DNA from: Comamonadaceae bacterium
GTDB lineage: Bacteria; Pseudomonadota; Gammaproteobacteria; Burkholderiales; Burkholderiaceae
Length of the DNA stretch: 54,925 bases
NCBI GenBank assembly: GCA_947374535.1
Contig: CANCCJ010000010.1
Location: 1 to 54,925, forward strand
Reading direction: 5' to 3'
Shown here in pieces: positions 41,550 through 49,838 of this stretch. Within the stretch, counting starts at the first letter, position 1, and every line of letters begins with the position of its first letter. The notes beneath the pieces were generated by a model. The model was not told where the DNA came from and searched no databases. It worked only from the letters and a program-made list of their open reading frames with translations. A program made the translations under genes and the position numbers.

Positions 41550-41765
41550 TTACAACTTGGCCAGCGACACTTCGGTCGACTTGACCAAGGCCACCACTTC
41601 AGAGCCGATGACGAGTTGCAAGTCATCCACCGAGCGTGTGGTGATGACCGAGGTGACGATGCCCCAAGGGGTTTCGACATCGATTTCTGACACGACATCG
41701 CCACGAATGATTTCGCGCACTTTGCCTTTGAATTGGTTGCGTACGTTGATGGCTTGAATGGACAT
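41550..41765 (-). CDS. ssuF: TOBE/Mop-domain molybdopterin-binding-like protein (SsuF-like)
   Basis: 71-residue single TOBE (Mop) domain: MSIQAINVRNQFKGKVREIIRGDVVSEIDVETPWGIVTSVITTRSVDDLQLVIGSEVVALVKSTEVSLAKL pattern, of which the RNQFKG, EIDVETPWG and VALVKSTEV parts are diagnostic. A protein of this type, SsuF, is the last gene of the ssuEADCBF operon of pseudomonads and is needed for sulfonate use; its ligand is unsettled (molybdate or molybdopterin is suspected). Here it follows ssuB by 45 bases. Confidence 0.85.
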   Translation of the reverse strand: MSIQAINVRNQFKGKVREIIRGDVVSEIDVETPWGIVTSVITTRSVDDLQLVIGSEVVALVKSTEVSLAKL

Positions 41766-41810
41766 GGGTTTCTCCTTAAAGGTCCGTGATAAAAAAGTGT
41801 GTGAAAGGTT

Positions 41811-42641
41811 TTAAATGGCCCAGCGCAAACCATGAGCAGGCAAGCCTGGCCATGTTTCGTCGTTCGCAGGGCTTTGTTCTTCGTCTGGGTGTTGCAGCAC
41901 GCGATCCAAGATGCGTTTTTCTAGTGCCGCAAATTTCGCATCACCGCGTGAGCGCGGACGTGCCAAGTCGATGCGCTCATCCAAGGCAATGACGCCGTCT
42001 TCAATCAAGATGACCCGATCGGCCAATGCCACAGCCTCTTGCACATCGTGGGTGACCAGCAAAGCAGTAAAGCCGTTGTCGCGCCAGAGTTGCTCAATGA
42101 GTGCATGCATCTCGATGCGAGTCAGCGCATCTAAAGCGCCCAAGGGTTCGTCGAGCAACAACAAGCGTGGGTTATGCACCAGAGCGCGAGCCAAAGCTAC
42201 GCGTTGGCGTTGACCGCCAGAGAGCTTTGCGGGCCACTCATTCAAACGGTCACCCAAGCCAACTTGGTTCAACACCTTCACTGCATCGTCGTGGTGTGAT
42301 TCGGGCAAGCCCAAAGCCACGTTGTCGGCCACGCGCTGCCAAGGCAACAAGCGTGCTTCTTGAAACATGATGCGTGTGTCTGTACGCAAGCCCTTCACGT
42401 CTTGACCGTTGACTTGAAGCTTGCCCTGTGTAGGGGCTTCAAGACCTGCAACCAAACGCAGCAAGGTACTTTTGCCGCAACCGCTGCGGCCCACGATGGC
42501 GACAAATTCGCCAGGCTCAATCGTGAGTTGTGTGTTGTTCAATACTTGGCGTTGACCATAGGTCTTGCCCAAGTTTTGAATGTCAAGGCGAACCCCGCCC
42601 GAGGAAGCACCCGTAGGTGTAGAGGAAGTTGTGTGTGTCAT
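41811..42641 (-). CDS. ssuB: Aliphatic sulfonate ABC transporter ATP-binding protein
   Basis: 276-residue ATPase. Walker [13 protein letters not shown], signature [15 protein letters not shown], Walker [13 protein letters not shown] and H-loop [16 protein letters not shown] are present. [10 protein letters not shown] is the typical SsuB Q-loop. Start at MTHTTSS, 13 bases after ssuC; a longer frame crossing ssuC was rejected. Powers SsuC for sulfonate uptake with the SsuA-like binding proteins. Confidence 0.94.
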   Translation of the reverse strand: MTHTTSSTPTGASSGGVRLDIQNLGKTYGQRQVLNNTQLTIEPGEFVAIVGRSGCGKSTLLRLVAGLEAPTQGKLQVNGQDVKGLRTDTRIMFQEARLLPWQRVADNVALGLPESHHDDAVKVLNQVGLGDRLNEWPAKLSGGQRQRVALARALVHNPRLLLLDEPLGALDALTRIEMHALIEQLWRDNGFTALLVTHDVQEAVALADRVILIEDGVIALDERIDLARPRSRGDAKFAALEKRILDRVLQHPDEEQSPANDETWPGLPAHGLRWAI

Positions 42642-42654
42642 GTCTGTCTTTCCG

Positions 42655-43539
42655 TTACTGGTAGCCAGGATGCCAACGCAACCAATAGCGCTCCAAGCCT
42701 TTGGCAAATACGTCGGCCAATTTGCCCAACACGGCGTAGAGCAAGATGCCCACCAACACCACATCGGTTTGTAAAAATTCACGCGCATTCATGGTGAGGT
42801 AACCGATACCGGCTTGTGCCGAAATAGTTTCAGCCACGATCAAGATGACCCACATCAGCCCGAGTGAAAACCGCAGCCCCACCAAGATGGAAGACAGTGC
42901 ACCCGGCAAGATGATTTGGGTGTACAGCCCCCACTGGGACAAACCGTAGGTGCGGCCCATCTCAATCAAACCCACATCCACGTTGCGAATGCCGTGAAAG
43001 GTGTTGATGTAAATCGGAAAGAACACAGCGACCGAAATCAAAAACAGCTTGGCGGTTTCATCAATGCCAAACCACAGGATGACCAAGGGGATCAAGGCCA
43101 AGGCGGGAATGTTGCGTACCATCTGAATCGTGGAGTCAAGCAAGGTTTCAGCCCATCGGATGGAGCCAGTGAGCAGCCCCAATGCCAAGCCCAAGCCACC
43201 GCCCACAGCCAAGCCCAGTAGTGCTCGGCCTGCGCTGATTTGCACATGCTTCCACAGCTCGCCTGATTCGGCCAAGGTCCATGCGGCATCGACCACCGAG
43301 AGTGGTGCAGGCAACACGCGCACCGATATCCATCCTTGTACAGATGAGATTTGCCACACACTTAGCAGAAGCAACGGCACGATCCAAGGCAAGAGTCTTT
43401 GAAACACCGCCTGTGCAAAGCTGCGCAGCTTGTCCCAAGGGAACCATGACACTTGTGGATCTTGATACCAAGTGGTTTGAAATACGCCCGACTCCATGGT
43501 GGTGAAAGCGGCAAGTTGTTGATCAGAGATTCTTGACAT
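42655..43539 (-). CDS. ssuC: Aliphatic sulfonate ABC transporter permease
   Basis: 294-residue permease with six helices after a polar N-terminal extension of about 45 residues. [23 protein letters not shown] and the EAA-like loop [48 protein letters not shown] are the SsuC signature. Start at the ATG 6 bases after the ssuD stop; an in-frame GTG two codons earlier abuts it. The N-terminal extension is longer than in E. coli SsuC. Confidence 0.94.
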   Translation of the reverse strand: MSRISDQQLAAFTTMESGVFQTTWYQDPQVSWFPWDKLRSFAQAVFQRLLPWIVPLLLLSVWQISSVQGWISVRVLPAPLSVVDAAWTLAESGELWKHVQISAGRALLGLAVGGGLGLALGLLTGSIRWAETLLDSTIQMVRNIPALALIPLVILWFGIDETAKLFLISVAVFFPIYINTFHGIRNVDVGLIEMGRTYGLSQWGLYTQIILPGALSSILVGLRFSLGLMWVILIVAETISAQAGIGYLTMNAREFLQTDVVLVGILLYAVLGKLADVFAKGLERYWLRWHPGYQ

Positions 43540-43545
43540 ACGCAC

Positions 43546-44694
43546 TTAGCTTTGCGACACGCGTTTTTCAACGGGTACCAAGTTGTTGGCCATCACTTCG
43601 CCAAAGGGGCTGACTAAGTTGACATTGGCGGCTGTTGCGTGTGGATTCACACCAATGTGTGGGAATACCAACTCGGCAAAGCGATAGGTCTCTTCCAAGT
43701 GTGGGTAGCCAGACAACACAAACGTATCTGCACCAATCTCTTGATACTCTTTGAGTCGTTTGGCAATGGTTTCACCATCGCCCACCAAGGCCGTGCCAGC
43801 ACCGCCGCGCACCAAGCCCACGCCCGCCCATAGGTTGGGACTGATCTCTAGCTTGTTGCGGTTGCCACCGTGCAGCTCGCGCATGCGGCGTTGGCCTTCT
43901 GAATCCATGCTGGCCAAGCCCGCTTGCGCTTTAGCAATGGTGGCGTCGTCCAAATGTTTGATGAGATCGTCTGCCGCAGCCCAAGCCTCTTCGTTGGTTT
44001 CGCGTGGGATGACATGCAAACGCACACCAAACTTCACTTTGCGTCCGAGCTTGGCGGCGCGTTTGCGTACGTCGTCAAACTTCTTGGCCACTTCTTCTGG
44101 AGGTTCGCCCCAAGTGAGATAGAGCTCGACCTTCTCGGCCGCTAAATCGTGCGCCGCATCGGAGGAACCACCAAAGTACAGCGGCGGGTAGGGTCGTTGC
44201 ACCGGTGGGAACAACTGGCGCGCACCTTTGACCTTGACGTGCTTGCCTTCAAAGTCCACTGTTTCGCCCGACAGAACGCGGGTGTAGACATCCAAAAATT
44301 CGCGGGCATGCTCGTAACGCTCGTCATGGCTCAAGAAAGTGCCATCAGCTTCTAAATCACTGCTGTCGCCACCCGCCACGATATTGACCAACAAACGACC
44401 TTCACTCAAACGATCGAGCGTGGCGGTTTGGCGTGCGGCCACCGTGGGTGACATGATGCTGGGACGTAAAGCCACCAAGAACTTCAAACGTTGCGTGGAT
44501 GAAATCAAACTCGCAGCCGAAATCCAAGGGTCTTCGCAGGAACGACCTGTAGGCAGCAACACACCGCCGTAGCCCAGCTTGTCAGCGGCTTGCGCGATTT
44601 GCTTCATGTAGGCGTGGTCCACAGCGCGTGCGCCTTGTGATGTACCAAGGTAACGGCCATCGCCGTGCAGAGGGATAAACCAAAAAATGTTCAT
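43546..44694 (-). CDS. ssuD: FMNH2-dependent alkanesulfonate monooxygenase
   Basis: 382-residue LLM-family enzyme that cleaves C1-C14 alkanesulfonates to aldehyde and sulfite. Catalytic residues of E. coli SsuD are at matching places: Cys53 in GRSCEDPW, Arg225 and His227 in FGVRLHVIP, and an Arg in [16 protein letters not shown]-terminal [17 protein letters not shown] is diagnostic. Works with SsuE, which supplies FMNH2. It lies between an SsuA-like gene (24 bases) and ssuC (six bases). Confidence 0.96.
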   Translation of the reverse strand: MNIFWFIPLHGDGRYLGTSQGARAVDHAYMKQIAQAADKLGYGGVLLPTGRSCEDPWISAASLISSTQRLKFLVALRPSIMSPTVAARQTATLDRLSEGRLLVNIVAGGDSSDLEADGTFLSHDERYEHAREFLDVYTRVLSGETVDFEGKHVKVKGARQLFPPVQRPYPPLYFGGSSDAAHDLAAEKVELYLTWGEPPEEVAKKFDDVRKRAAKLGRKVKFGVRLHVIPRETNEEAWAAADDLIKHLDDATIAKAQAGLASMDSEGQRRMRELHGGNRNKLEISPNLWAGVGLVRGGAGTALVGDGETIAKRLKEYQEIGADTFVLSGYPHLEETYRFAELVFPHIGVNPHATAANVNLVSPFGEVMANNLVPVEKRVSQS

Positions 44695-44718
44695 GATGTT
44701 CTCTTCAATAGAAATGGA

Positions 44719-45753
44719 TTAACGGGCGAGGCGCCAAACGATGTCAGACACACGCACTGATTTAGGTATGAGGGCCAGTCGTGCAAACGCGTCAGCCACT
44801 TGTTGTTGGCTGGCTGCGGCTTCAGCATTGAGCAACCCAACTGGCGAACGCGGGCGGCGCTTCAAAAAAAGGCTGACCACACCGGCATCCAATCCACTAA
44901 AGCCCGCAATCAGCTTGATGGCTTCGGGGCGGTGCTCTTGCACAAAGCGGTCAGCACGGGTTAGTTCTTCAAACAAGGCCAGCAATACCTCTGGGTATTG
45001 GTTGGCCAATGCAGTGGACGACAAGTAAAACGAGTTGTTGCCAGACAAACCCACACCCGTGGTGATGACGCGTGTGGGCAAGGCCAATTCAGTGGCGGCA
45101 TAAAACGGATCCCATATCACCCAAGCATCGACGCTCTTGCGCTCAAACGCGGCACGCGCATCAGCAGGGGTGAGGTAGATGGGCTGAATGTCGCTCCACT
45201 GCAAGCCCGCCTTCTCGACTGCACGCACTAACAGGTAGTGCGCACTAGAGCCTTTTTGCAAAGCAATTTTTTTGCCTTTCAAATCGGCCAAGTTTTTGAT
45301 GGGCGAGTCTTGCAACACCAGAACAGCTGAGCTCTCGGGCTTGGCAGGCTCGGCACCCACGTAATACAAATCTTTGCCTGCGGCTTGCGCAAACACAGGG
45401 GGTGAATCACCCGTAAGGCCAAACTCCAACGCACCCACCGACAAAGCCTCTAACAGCTGAGGGCCAGCCGGAAACTCGATCCACGACACCTTGGTATTTG
45501 GAAAACGTTTCTCCAACACACCTTGCTGCTTCAAGATCACCAAATTAACTGCTGACTTTTGGTAACCAATGCGCAACTGCTCCAACGGCCTTGTGGTCGC
45601 CTTGTCTTTGGTCTGAGCAAAAGCACTAGGCGTGGTGAAAGGTGCTGTCAATCCCCATGCACCGGCTGACAAAGCCAGCATCCGCAACAGCTCGCGTCGG
45701 TTGCCACTAGGCGTCAAAGCCTTGGGCTTTTGTTTGAAAAATTCATATGTCAT
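44719..45753 (-). CDS. ssuA: Sulfonate ABC transporter binding protein
   Basis: 344-residue SsuA-type protein. The leader contains twin arginines and a hydrophobic run (NRRELLRMLALSAGAWGLTAPF) and SAFAQ as cleavage site. LRIGYQKSAVNLVILKQQGVLEKRFP, LTGDSPPVFAQAAGKDLYYVG, LKGKKIALQKGSSAHYLLVRAVEKAGL and DAWVIWDPFYAATE are typical. It is one of two adjacent SsuA-like genes feeding one SsuBC pair, so the operon may widen its substrate range by using two receptors. Confidence 0.93.
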   Translation of the reverse strand: MTYEFFKQKPKALTPSGNRRELLRMLALSAGAWGLTAPFTTPSAFAQTKDKATTRPLEQLRIGYQKSAVNLVILKQQGVLEKRFPNTKVSWIEFPAGPQLLEALSVGALEFGLTGDSPPVFAQAAGKDLYYVGAEPAKPESSAVLVLQDSPIKNLADLKGKKIALQKGSSAHYLLVRAVEKAGLQWSDIQPIYLTPADARAAFERKSVDAWVIWDPFYAATELALPTRVITTGVGLSGNNSFYLSSTALANQYPEVLLALFEELTRADRFVQEHRPEAIKLIAGFSGLDAGVVSLFLKRRPRSPVGLLNAEAAASQQQVADAFARLALIPKSVRVSDIVWRLAR

Positions 45754-45775
45754 GACAACTCCTTTGGCTTGTGAC

Positions 45776-46750
45776 TTAGCTCAAGTTCACAGGTGCGGCG
45801 TGCAAGAGGTTGAGCTTTTTAGGAATGAGCTTGAGCTCGAAAAAGGTGTCCGCAATGCTTTGCTGCTCTTCCAAGATGCCTTGCGTCACGGGAGCGGTGC
45901 CAAACGCTGCACGACCGATGTAGACCTCGGTGATGCTCTTGTCCAAACCCAACACTTGCGACAACTCAACCGCAGCGGCGGGTTTGTTTTTAGAAATCCA
46001 GGTGTCGATGTTGTTGACTTCTTCAATGGCAATCTTCAACACATCAGTGTTGTGCGTGGCGAACTCACGAGAAGTGAAGTAGTAACCACGGTTCTTGGCA
46101 ATGCCAGTGGCATCGGCCAACAACTGTGCATCAAGTGTTTTTTGTGCGGAAGCCAAAAACGGATCCCAGATGATCCAAGCATCGACCGCGCCTTTTTCAA
46201 AGGCTGCGCGTGCATCAGGCGGAGGCAAAAACACAGACTGCACATCGCTGTACTTGAGGCCGTTTTTCTCTAGCAACTTGACCAAGAAGTACTGCACATT
46301 CGAGCCCTTGTTGTAGGCCACGCGTTTGCCTTTCAGGTCTGCCACGGTTTTGATGGGTGAGCCTTTGGGCACGATGATGGCCTCAAGACGCGGGCGAGGT
46401 ACGGTGGCACCGGCATACACCAGCGGTGCGCCAGCAGCTTGGGCAAAGATGGGGGGCGCTTCGCCCACATCACCAAAGTCAATCGCGCCCACGTTCAAAG
46501 CTTCGAGTTGCACAGGGCCTGCGTTGAATTCGGTCCAGGTCACGTTCACACCCAATAGGGCCAAACGTTTTTCCAAGGTGCCGCGTGCTTTGAGGATGGA
46601 GAGCCAACCCTTTTGATGGCCAATGCGCAGAGTGCGAGTGGCCTTTTGGGCGAAGGCTGGCAAGCTAACGCCCAAGGTGCTTACGACCGTTGACGCGGCT
46701 GCAGCCACAGAGAGAAAACGGCGACGAGAAATATCAGATGCGAATGTCAT
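45776..46750 (-). CDS. ssuA: Sulfonate ABC transporter binding protein
   Basis: 324-residue SsuA-type protein. Leader SRRRFLSVAAAASTVVSTLGVSLPAFAQ is twin-arginine-like. LRIGHQKGWLSILKARGTLEKRLA, GDVGEAPPIFAQAAGAPLVYAG, LKGKRVAYNKGSNVQYFLVKLLEKNGL and DAWIIWDPFLAS follow the family pattern. EAPPIFAQ is the closer match to E. coli SsuA. It precedes the second SsuA-like gene by 22 bases and follows ssuE after a 132-base space that contains an inverted repeat. Confidence 0.93.
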   Translation of the reverse strand: MTFASDISRRRFLSVAAAASTVVSTLGVSLPAFAQKATRTLRIGHQKGWLSILKARGTLEKRLALLGVNVTWTEFNAGPVQLEALNVGAIDFGDVGEAPPIFAQAAGAPLVYAGATVPRPRLEAIIVPKGSPIKTVADLKGKRVAYNKGSNVQYFLVKLLEKNGLKYSDVQSVFLPPPDARAAFEKGAVDAWIIWDPFLASAQKTLDAQLLADATGIAKNRGYYFTSREFATHNTDVLKIAIEEVNNIDTWISKNKPAAAVELSQVLGLDKSITEVYIGRAAFGTAPVTQGILEEQQSIADTFFELKLIPKKLNLLHAAPVNLS

Positions 46751-46767
46751 AAAACGTCCTATTCAGG

Positions 46768-46804
46768 TGTGAATGGCCAAGGCTTCGCCCAGACCGCATT
46801 CACA
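46768..46804. repeat. 8-bp inverted repeat between ssuE and ssuA
   Basis: Arms TGTGAATG (46768-46775) and CATTCACA (46797-46804) around 21 bases. No T-run follows, so it is not a typical terminator. It may be an RNA processing site that sets unequal levels of SsuE and SsuA, or an operator for a second promoter. Confidence 0.35.
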
Positions 46805-46882
46805 GCGGTTTCAAAAAATGAGTCGGGGAGTTAGAAAGACGTTTGCTTCAAGCCAGCGCTTTATGCAAACACGAGGGCGTGG

Positions 46883-47473
46883 TTAGACACTACATCGCAC
46901 TTGTGAGAAGTGCACATTCGAGAAACGACCAGCGTTGGTGAGCGTAGGGGCAATGTGGTCGTTGATCAAGGTGTTGACAGCGTCATCTAAACGATCCGCA
47001 ATGTCTTCATCGACGTGATATCCACCTTCGGGATTGACCACCACCTGTGAGTCGGTGGCGTAGATGCCAGGCAAAATATTCTTTGCGCCCAGCGACTGCA
47101 ACACAGGCCGCAGTGCATAGTCCAAAGCCAACATGTGGTGTGGGCTGCCACCAGTTGCCAATGGCAATACGGTTTTGCCTTTGAGTGCGGTCTGCGGCAG
47201 CAAATCCAAAAACACTTTCAACACGCCACTGTAGGCAGCTTTGTAAACCGGTGTGGCCACCACCACGATGTCAGCAGCAGCCACTTGGGCTGTGGCGCGA
47301 ATCACCGCGGGGTGACCAAAGTCTGCCAACAGCAACGCTTGGGGAGGTAAGTCGCGCACACGCAGGGTCTCTGCCTGTGCACCTCGAAACTCCAAGCGCT
47401 GCCCCACTGCGCTGAGCAACGCGGCGGTGCGCGAACGCTCAGAGGGGCTGCCAGCAATTAACAAAACAGACAT
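46883..47473 (-). CDS. ssuE: NAD(P)H-dependent FMN reductase SsuE
   Basis: 196-residue flavodoxin-like reductase that makes FMNH2 for SsuD and the other flavin monooxygenases here. LLIAGSPSERSRTAALLSAV is the phosphate-binding loop, VVATPVYKAAYSGVLKVFLDLLPQTALKGKTVLPLATGGSPHHMLALDYALRPVL is diagnostic of SsuE. It begins five bases after sbp, so it is in the sulfate-binding-protein transcript, which links sulfate and sulfonate use. Confidence 0.94.
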   Translation of the reverse strand: MSVLLIAGSPSERSRTAALLSAVGQRLEFRGAQAETLRVRDLPPQALLLADFGHPAVIRATAQVAAADIVVVATPVYKAAYSGVLKVFLDLLPQTALKGKTVLPLATGGSPHHMLALDYALRPVLQSLGAKNILPGIYATDSQVVVNPEGGYHVDEDIADRLDDAVNTLINDHIAPTLTNAGRFSNVHFSQVRCSV

Positions 47474-47478
47474 GACGA

Positions 47479-48492
47479 TTACTTCTTCAAATAGATTTGG
47501 TCGAAGCTCGCGCCGTCAGCAAAGTGGTCTTTGGTGGCTTTGTTCCAGCCGCCAAACGACTTGTCGATGGTGACCAAGTTCAGCTTAGGAAACTGTTTGG
47601 CGTATTTGGCTTGCGCCTTCGGCGATGTAGGACGGTAGAAGTTTTTGCCAGCGATGTCTTGGCCTTCGTCGCTGTAGAGGTATTCCAAATACGCTTGCGA
47701 CACGGCACGTGTGCCCTTCTTGTCCACGTTTTTGTCCACCACGGTCACAGCAGGTTCAGCAAGGATAGAGATGGAAGGCACAACCACATCAAACTTGGCA
47801 CCGAATTCTTTTTCGAGCAAGTAGGCTTCGTTTTCCCAAGCGATCAACACATCACCTTGGTTGCGTTGTGCAAAGGTGATGGTGGAGCCGCGCGCACCCG
47901 TGTCGAGCACGGGCACGTTCTCGTAGAGTTTTTTCACGAAGTCTTTGGCTTTTGCATCACCACCATATTTACGTTTGGCAAACTCCCAAGCGGCCAAGTA
48001 GTTCCAGCGAGCGCCACCCGATGTTTTAGGGTTGGGTGTGATGACGCTGATGCCGGGCTTGACCAAGTCGTCCCAGTCTTTGATGCCTTTGGGGTTGCCT
48101 TCGCGCACCACCAAGATAATGGTCGAAGTGTAGGGAGAGCTGTTGTGTGGCAAACGCTTTTGCCAGTCTTTAGGAATGAGCGCACCGTGCTCATGCAAAG
48201 CATCGGTATCACCGCCCAATGCGAGGGTAGCCACATCGGCGTCCAAACCATCGATGATGGAGCGAGCTTGTTTGCCAGAGCCACCATGCGATTGTTTGAT
48301 GGTCACGTCTTGACCCGTCTTGGCTTTCCATTGCTTAGAAAATGCTTGGTTGAATTCGACGTACAACTCGCGGGTCGGGTCGTACGACACATTGAGCAGT
48401 GTGACGGGCGCAGGTTGTGCTGCAGCAATACCCGTGACAGCCAGTAGTGCGGTGGCTGCAAGCGTCTTGAGAAAGTCTTTACGTTGAATCAT
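47479..48492 (-). CDS. sbp: Sulfate ABC transporter periplasmic binding protein
   Basis: 337-residue sulfate-binding protein. Signal peptide ([23 protein letters not shown]), then [40 protein letters not shown] and [15 protein letters not shown], the Sbp/CysP motifs. Start at MIQRKDF is supported by AAGGGA six to seven bases upstream; an ATG seven codons earlier is possible. It lacks its own channel and probably uses CysTWA encoded at 9-12 kb. First gene of the long ssu run. A palindrome lies about 80-100 bases upstream. Confidence 0.93.
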   Translation of the reverse strand: MIQRKDFLKTLAATALLAVTGIAAAQPAPVTLLNVSYDPTRELYVEFNQAFSKQWKAKTGQDVTIKQSHGGSGKQARSIIDGLDADVATLALGGDTDALHEHGALIPKDWQKRLPHNSSPYTSTIILVVREGNPKGIKDWDDLVKPGISVITPNPKTSGGARWNYLAAWEFAKRKYGGDAKAKDFVKKLYENVPVLDTGARGSTITFAQRNQGDVLIAWENEAYLLEKEFGAKFDVVVPSISILAEPAVTVVDKNVDKKGTRAVSQAYLEYLYSDEGQDIAGKNFYRPTSPKAQAKYAKQFPKLNLVTIDKSFGGWNKATKDHFADGASFDQIYLKK

Positions 48493-48570
48493 TTTGGTTC
48501 CCTTTGAATCCATCTACATTTGCAATGGATGGATTCTTAGCGCAGACGCACTAAAAGGGAACTACAGAGT

Positions 48571-48592
48571 TTTTGGTTGTTAATAACCAAAA
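48571..48592. promoter_or_regulatory. 22-bp AT-rich palindrome, candidate operator of the sbp-ssu operon
   Basis: Perfect 8-bp arms TTTTGGTT (48571-48578) and AACCAAAA (48585-48592) around GTTAAT. It contains a T-N11-A arrangement like LysR-type sites and the nonamer GTTAATAAC also present at 13382-13390 before the sulfate operon. Alternatively an AT-rich hairpin after soxZ, but there is no GC stem as a terminator would have. Confidence 0.5.
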
Positions 48593-48605
48593 CATCTAAG
48601 GCAAA

Positions 48606-48923
48606 TTAAATCGAGCCGACGGTGGCCTCATCACTGCGGCTGTCGCCCCGGTTATCTTTCCATTGAATGACCACCTTATCGCCTGCTTTGGTGCCTTTCA
48701 AGGTGAATTGCCAAAATGGGTTCTTAGACACGGCCGTGCCCCACTCTGCCGTGAGCACAGGCTTGCCATTGAGCAAGACCGTCACGTCTTGGATATGCCA
48801 AGCGGGAATAACTTTGCCGTTGCCGTCTTTGCGCTGACCAGATTCCATTTCATGGCTCATCAACACGCGCACGGTAGCGTTGCTGCCAGCGGGAACAATG
48901 CGAATACGAGATGCTTCAGACAT
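48606..48923 (-). CDS. soxZ: Thiosulfate oxidation carrier protein SoxZ
   Basis: 105-residue SoxZ, a beta-sandwich protein that pairs with SoxY in the periplasm. RIRIVPAGSNATVRVLMSHEMESGQRKDGNGKVIPAWHIQDV, NGKPVLTAEWGTAVSKNPFWQF and KGTKAGDKVVIQWKDNRGD are typical. Start at MSEASRIR; a frame ten codons longer was rejected. It lies 17 bases after soxY. No soxXA, soxB or soxCD are in the window. Confidence 0.94.
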   Translation of the reverse strand: MSEASRIRIVPAGSNATVRVLMSHEMESGQRKDGNGKVIPAWHIQDVTVLLNGKPVLTAEWGTAVSKNPFWQFTLKGTKAGDKVVIQWKDNRGDSRSDEATVGSI

Positions 48924-48940
48924 GGTGTGTGTTCCTCTCG

Positions 48941-49396
48941 TTATTCGCCACAACCACCAATGGTGACCTTGATGTCGCGCTTGGCGAAATAGGCTTTGCC
49001 ATCTTGCGTCAAAGCCACGGCGTACACATCGGACGATTGGTTCATCTTGATGCGCAGTGAAAACTGGCTGTCGACCGCAGGACTGACTTGAAAGCTAGCC
49101 ACCAACGCAGAAGGATTTTTATCGACCAACAACAACAGGCGTTTGACGTTGGGCAAGGTCGTGCCAAAACCTACCATCACACTCACACCACTATCGGCAA
49201 TTTCAGGGCCCGTGATGGTGACATCTGAACTGGCAACAGGTGCTGAGGCTCCTAAAGCCTTGAGTGCCGCCGCAATTGACTTGGCTTCAAACGCGGATTT
49301 ATCAAACGCAATGGCTTTGAACGGCATAAAGCCGGCTGTGCCCAGCAGCGTGGCCACAGCCCAGCTGTGCTGGAGTGTTTGTCGTCGGTTCAACAT
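48941..49396 (-). CDS. soxY: Thiosulfate oxidation carrier protein SoxY
   Basis: 151-residue periplasmic carrier to which sulfur intermediates are bound. Twin-arginine-like leader NRRQTLQHSWAVATLLGTAGFM, then a SoxY beta domain and the carrier tail TIGGCGE. The cysteine is present, but the usual tail GGCGG ends here in Glu, so the swinging arm differs by one residue. Start at MLNRRQ is supported by GAGAGAAAACTC upstream; a frame 18 codons longer lacks the leader layout. Divergent from the cytochrome c gene across 94 bases. Confidence 0.92.
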   Translation of the reverse strand: MLNRRQTLQHSWAVATLLGTAGFMPFKAIAFDKSAFEAKSIAAALKALGASAPVASSDVTITGPEIADSGVSVMVGFGTTLPNVKRLLLLVDKNPSALVASFQVSPAVDSQFSLRIKMNQSSDVYAVALTQDGKAYFAKRDIKVTIGGCGE

Positions 49397-49490
49397 GAGT
49401 TTTCTCTCGGTAAAGGCGCATTTTGCCCTAGCAAATCCGCTTAGACTCACGGTTTCGTTTTATCAATTTTTAGACGAGCTGGAGTTCACT

Positions 49491-49826
49491 ATGACACAAC
49501 GCTTCTCTGTGCGACACCGCTTGGCTTTGATGGCCGCAGCGTCTGCCTGTTTTATTTCAAGTGCCTACGCACAGACTGCCGCCGATGCGCTTTACCAACG
49601 CGCGACGGCCGCCACCTGCGCCAATTGCCACGGCACAGACGGCCGCACCACAGAAGGCTCTGCCATTCCTGCATTGGCAGGCATGCCCAAAGACTACATG
49701 GTCTTGCAAATGAAAGCCTTCAAAGAAGGCACACGCCCTGCCACCGTGATGCATCAGCTCACCAAAGGCCTCACCGATGCGCAAATCAACAGCGTCGCCA
49801 CCTATTACGCCAGCCTCCAACGCTAA
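49491..49826 (+). CDS. Periplasmic monoheme c-type cytochrome
   Basis: 111-residue class I cytochrome c. Signal peptide (residues 1-27, ending SAYAQ), haem motif C43-A-N-C46-H47, and a methionine-rich region GMPKDYMVLQMKAF for the sixth ligand. GGAG lies seven bases before the ATG. It is followed 12 bases later by the flavocytochrome c flavoprotein gene, so it is probably the electron acceptor subunit (FccA/SoxE-like) for sulfide oxidation. Classic FccA has two haems; here one is seen. Confidence 0.9.
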   Translation: MTQRFSVRHRLALMAAASACFISSAYAQTAADALYQRATAATCANCHGTDGRTTEGSAIPALAGMPKDYMVLQMKAFKEGTRPATVMHQLTKGLTDAQINSVATYYASLQR

Positions 49827-49838
49827 AAGGACAACATC

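Noticed and set aside
41516..41833. N-terminal extension of about 106 codons on the flavin monooxygenase at 40169-41515
   Set aside because: It runs across the TOBE gene in another frame, has Trp/Ser/Cys-rich content unlike the family, and homologous start MTTIKKQLHL matches the paralogue's start.
42642..42788. Long start of ssuB overlapping ssuC
   Set aside because: Sequence is Trp/Cys-rich shadow of ssuC; MTHTTSS after the ssuC stop gives a normal SsuB length.
47497..48447. 316-codon plus-strand frame antisense to sbp
   Set aside because: Long only because of codon bias on the opposite strand; sbp with signal peptide and family motifs is certain.
49143..49490. Long upstream extension of the cytochrome c gene
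   Set aside because: It is antisense to soxY and lacks a ribosome site; the inner ATG has GGAG and a proper signal peptide.
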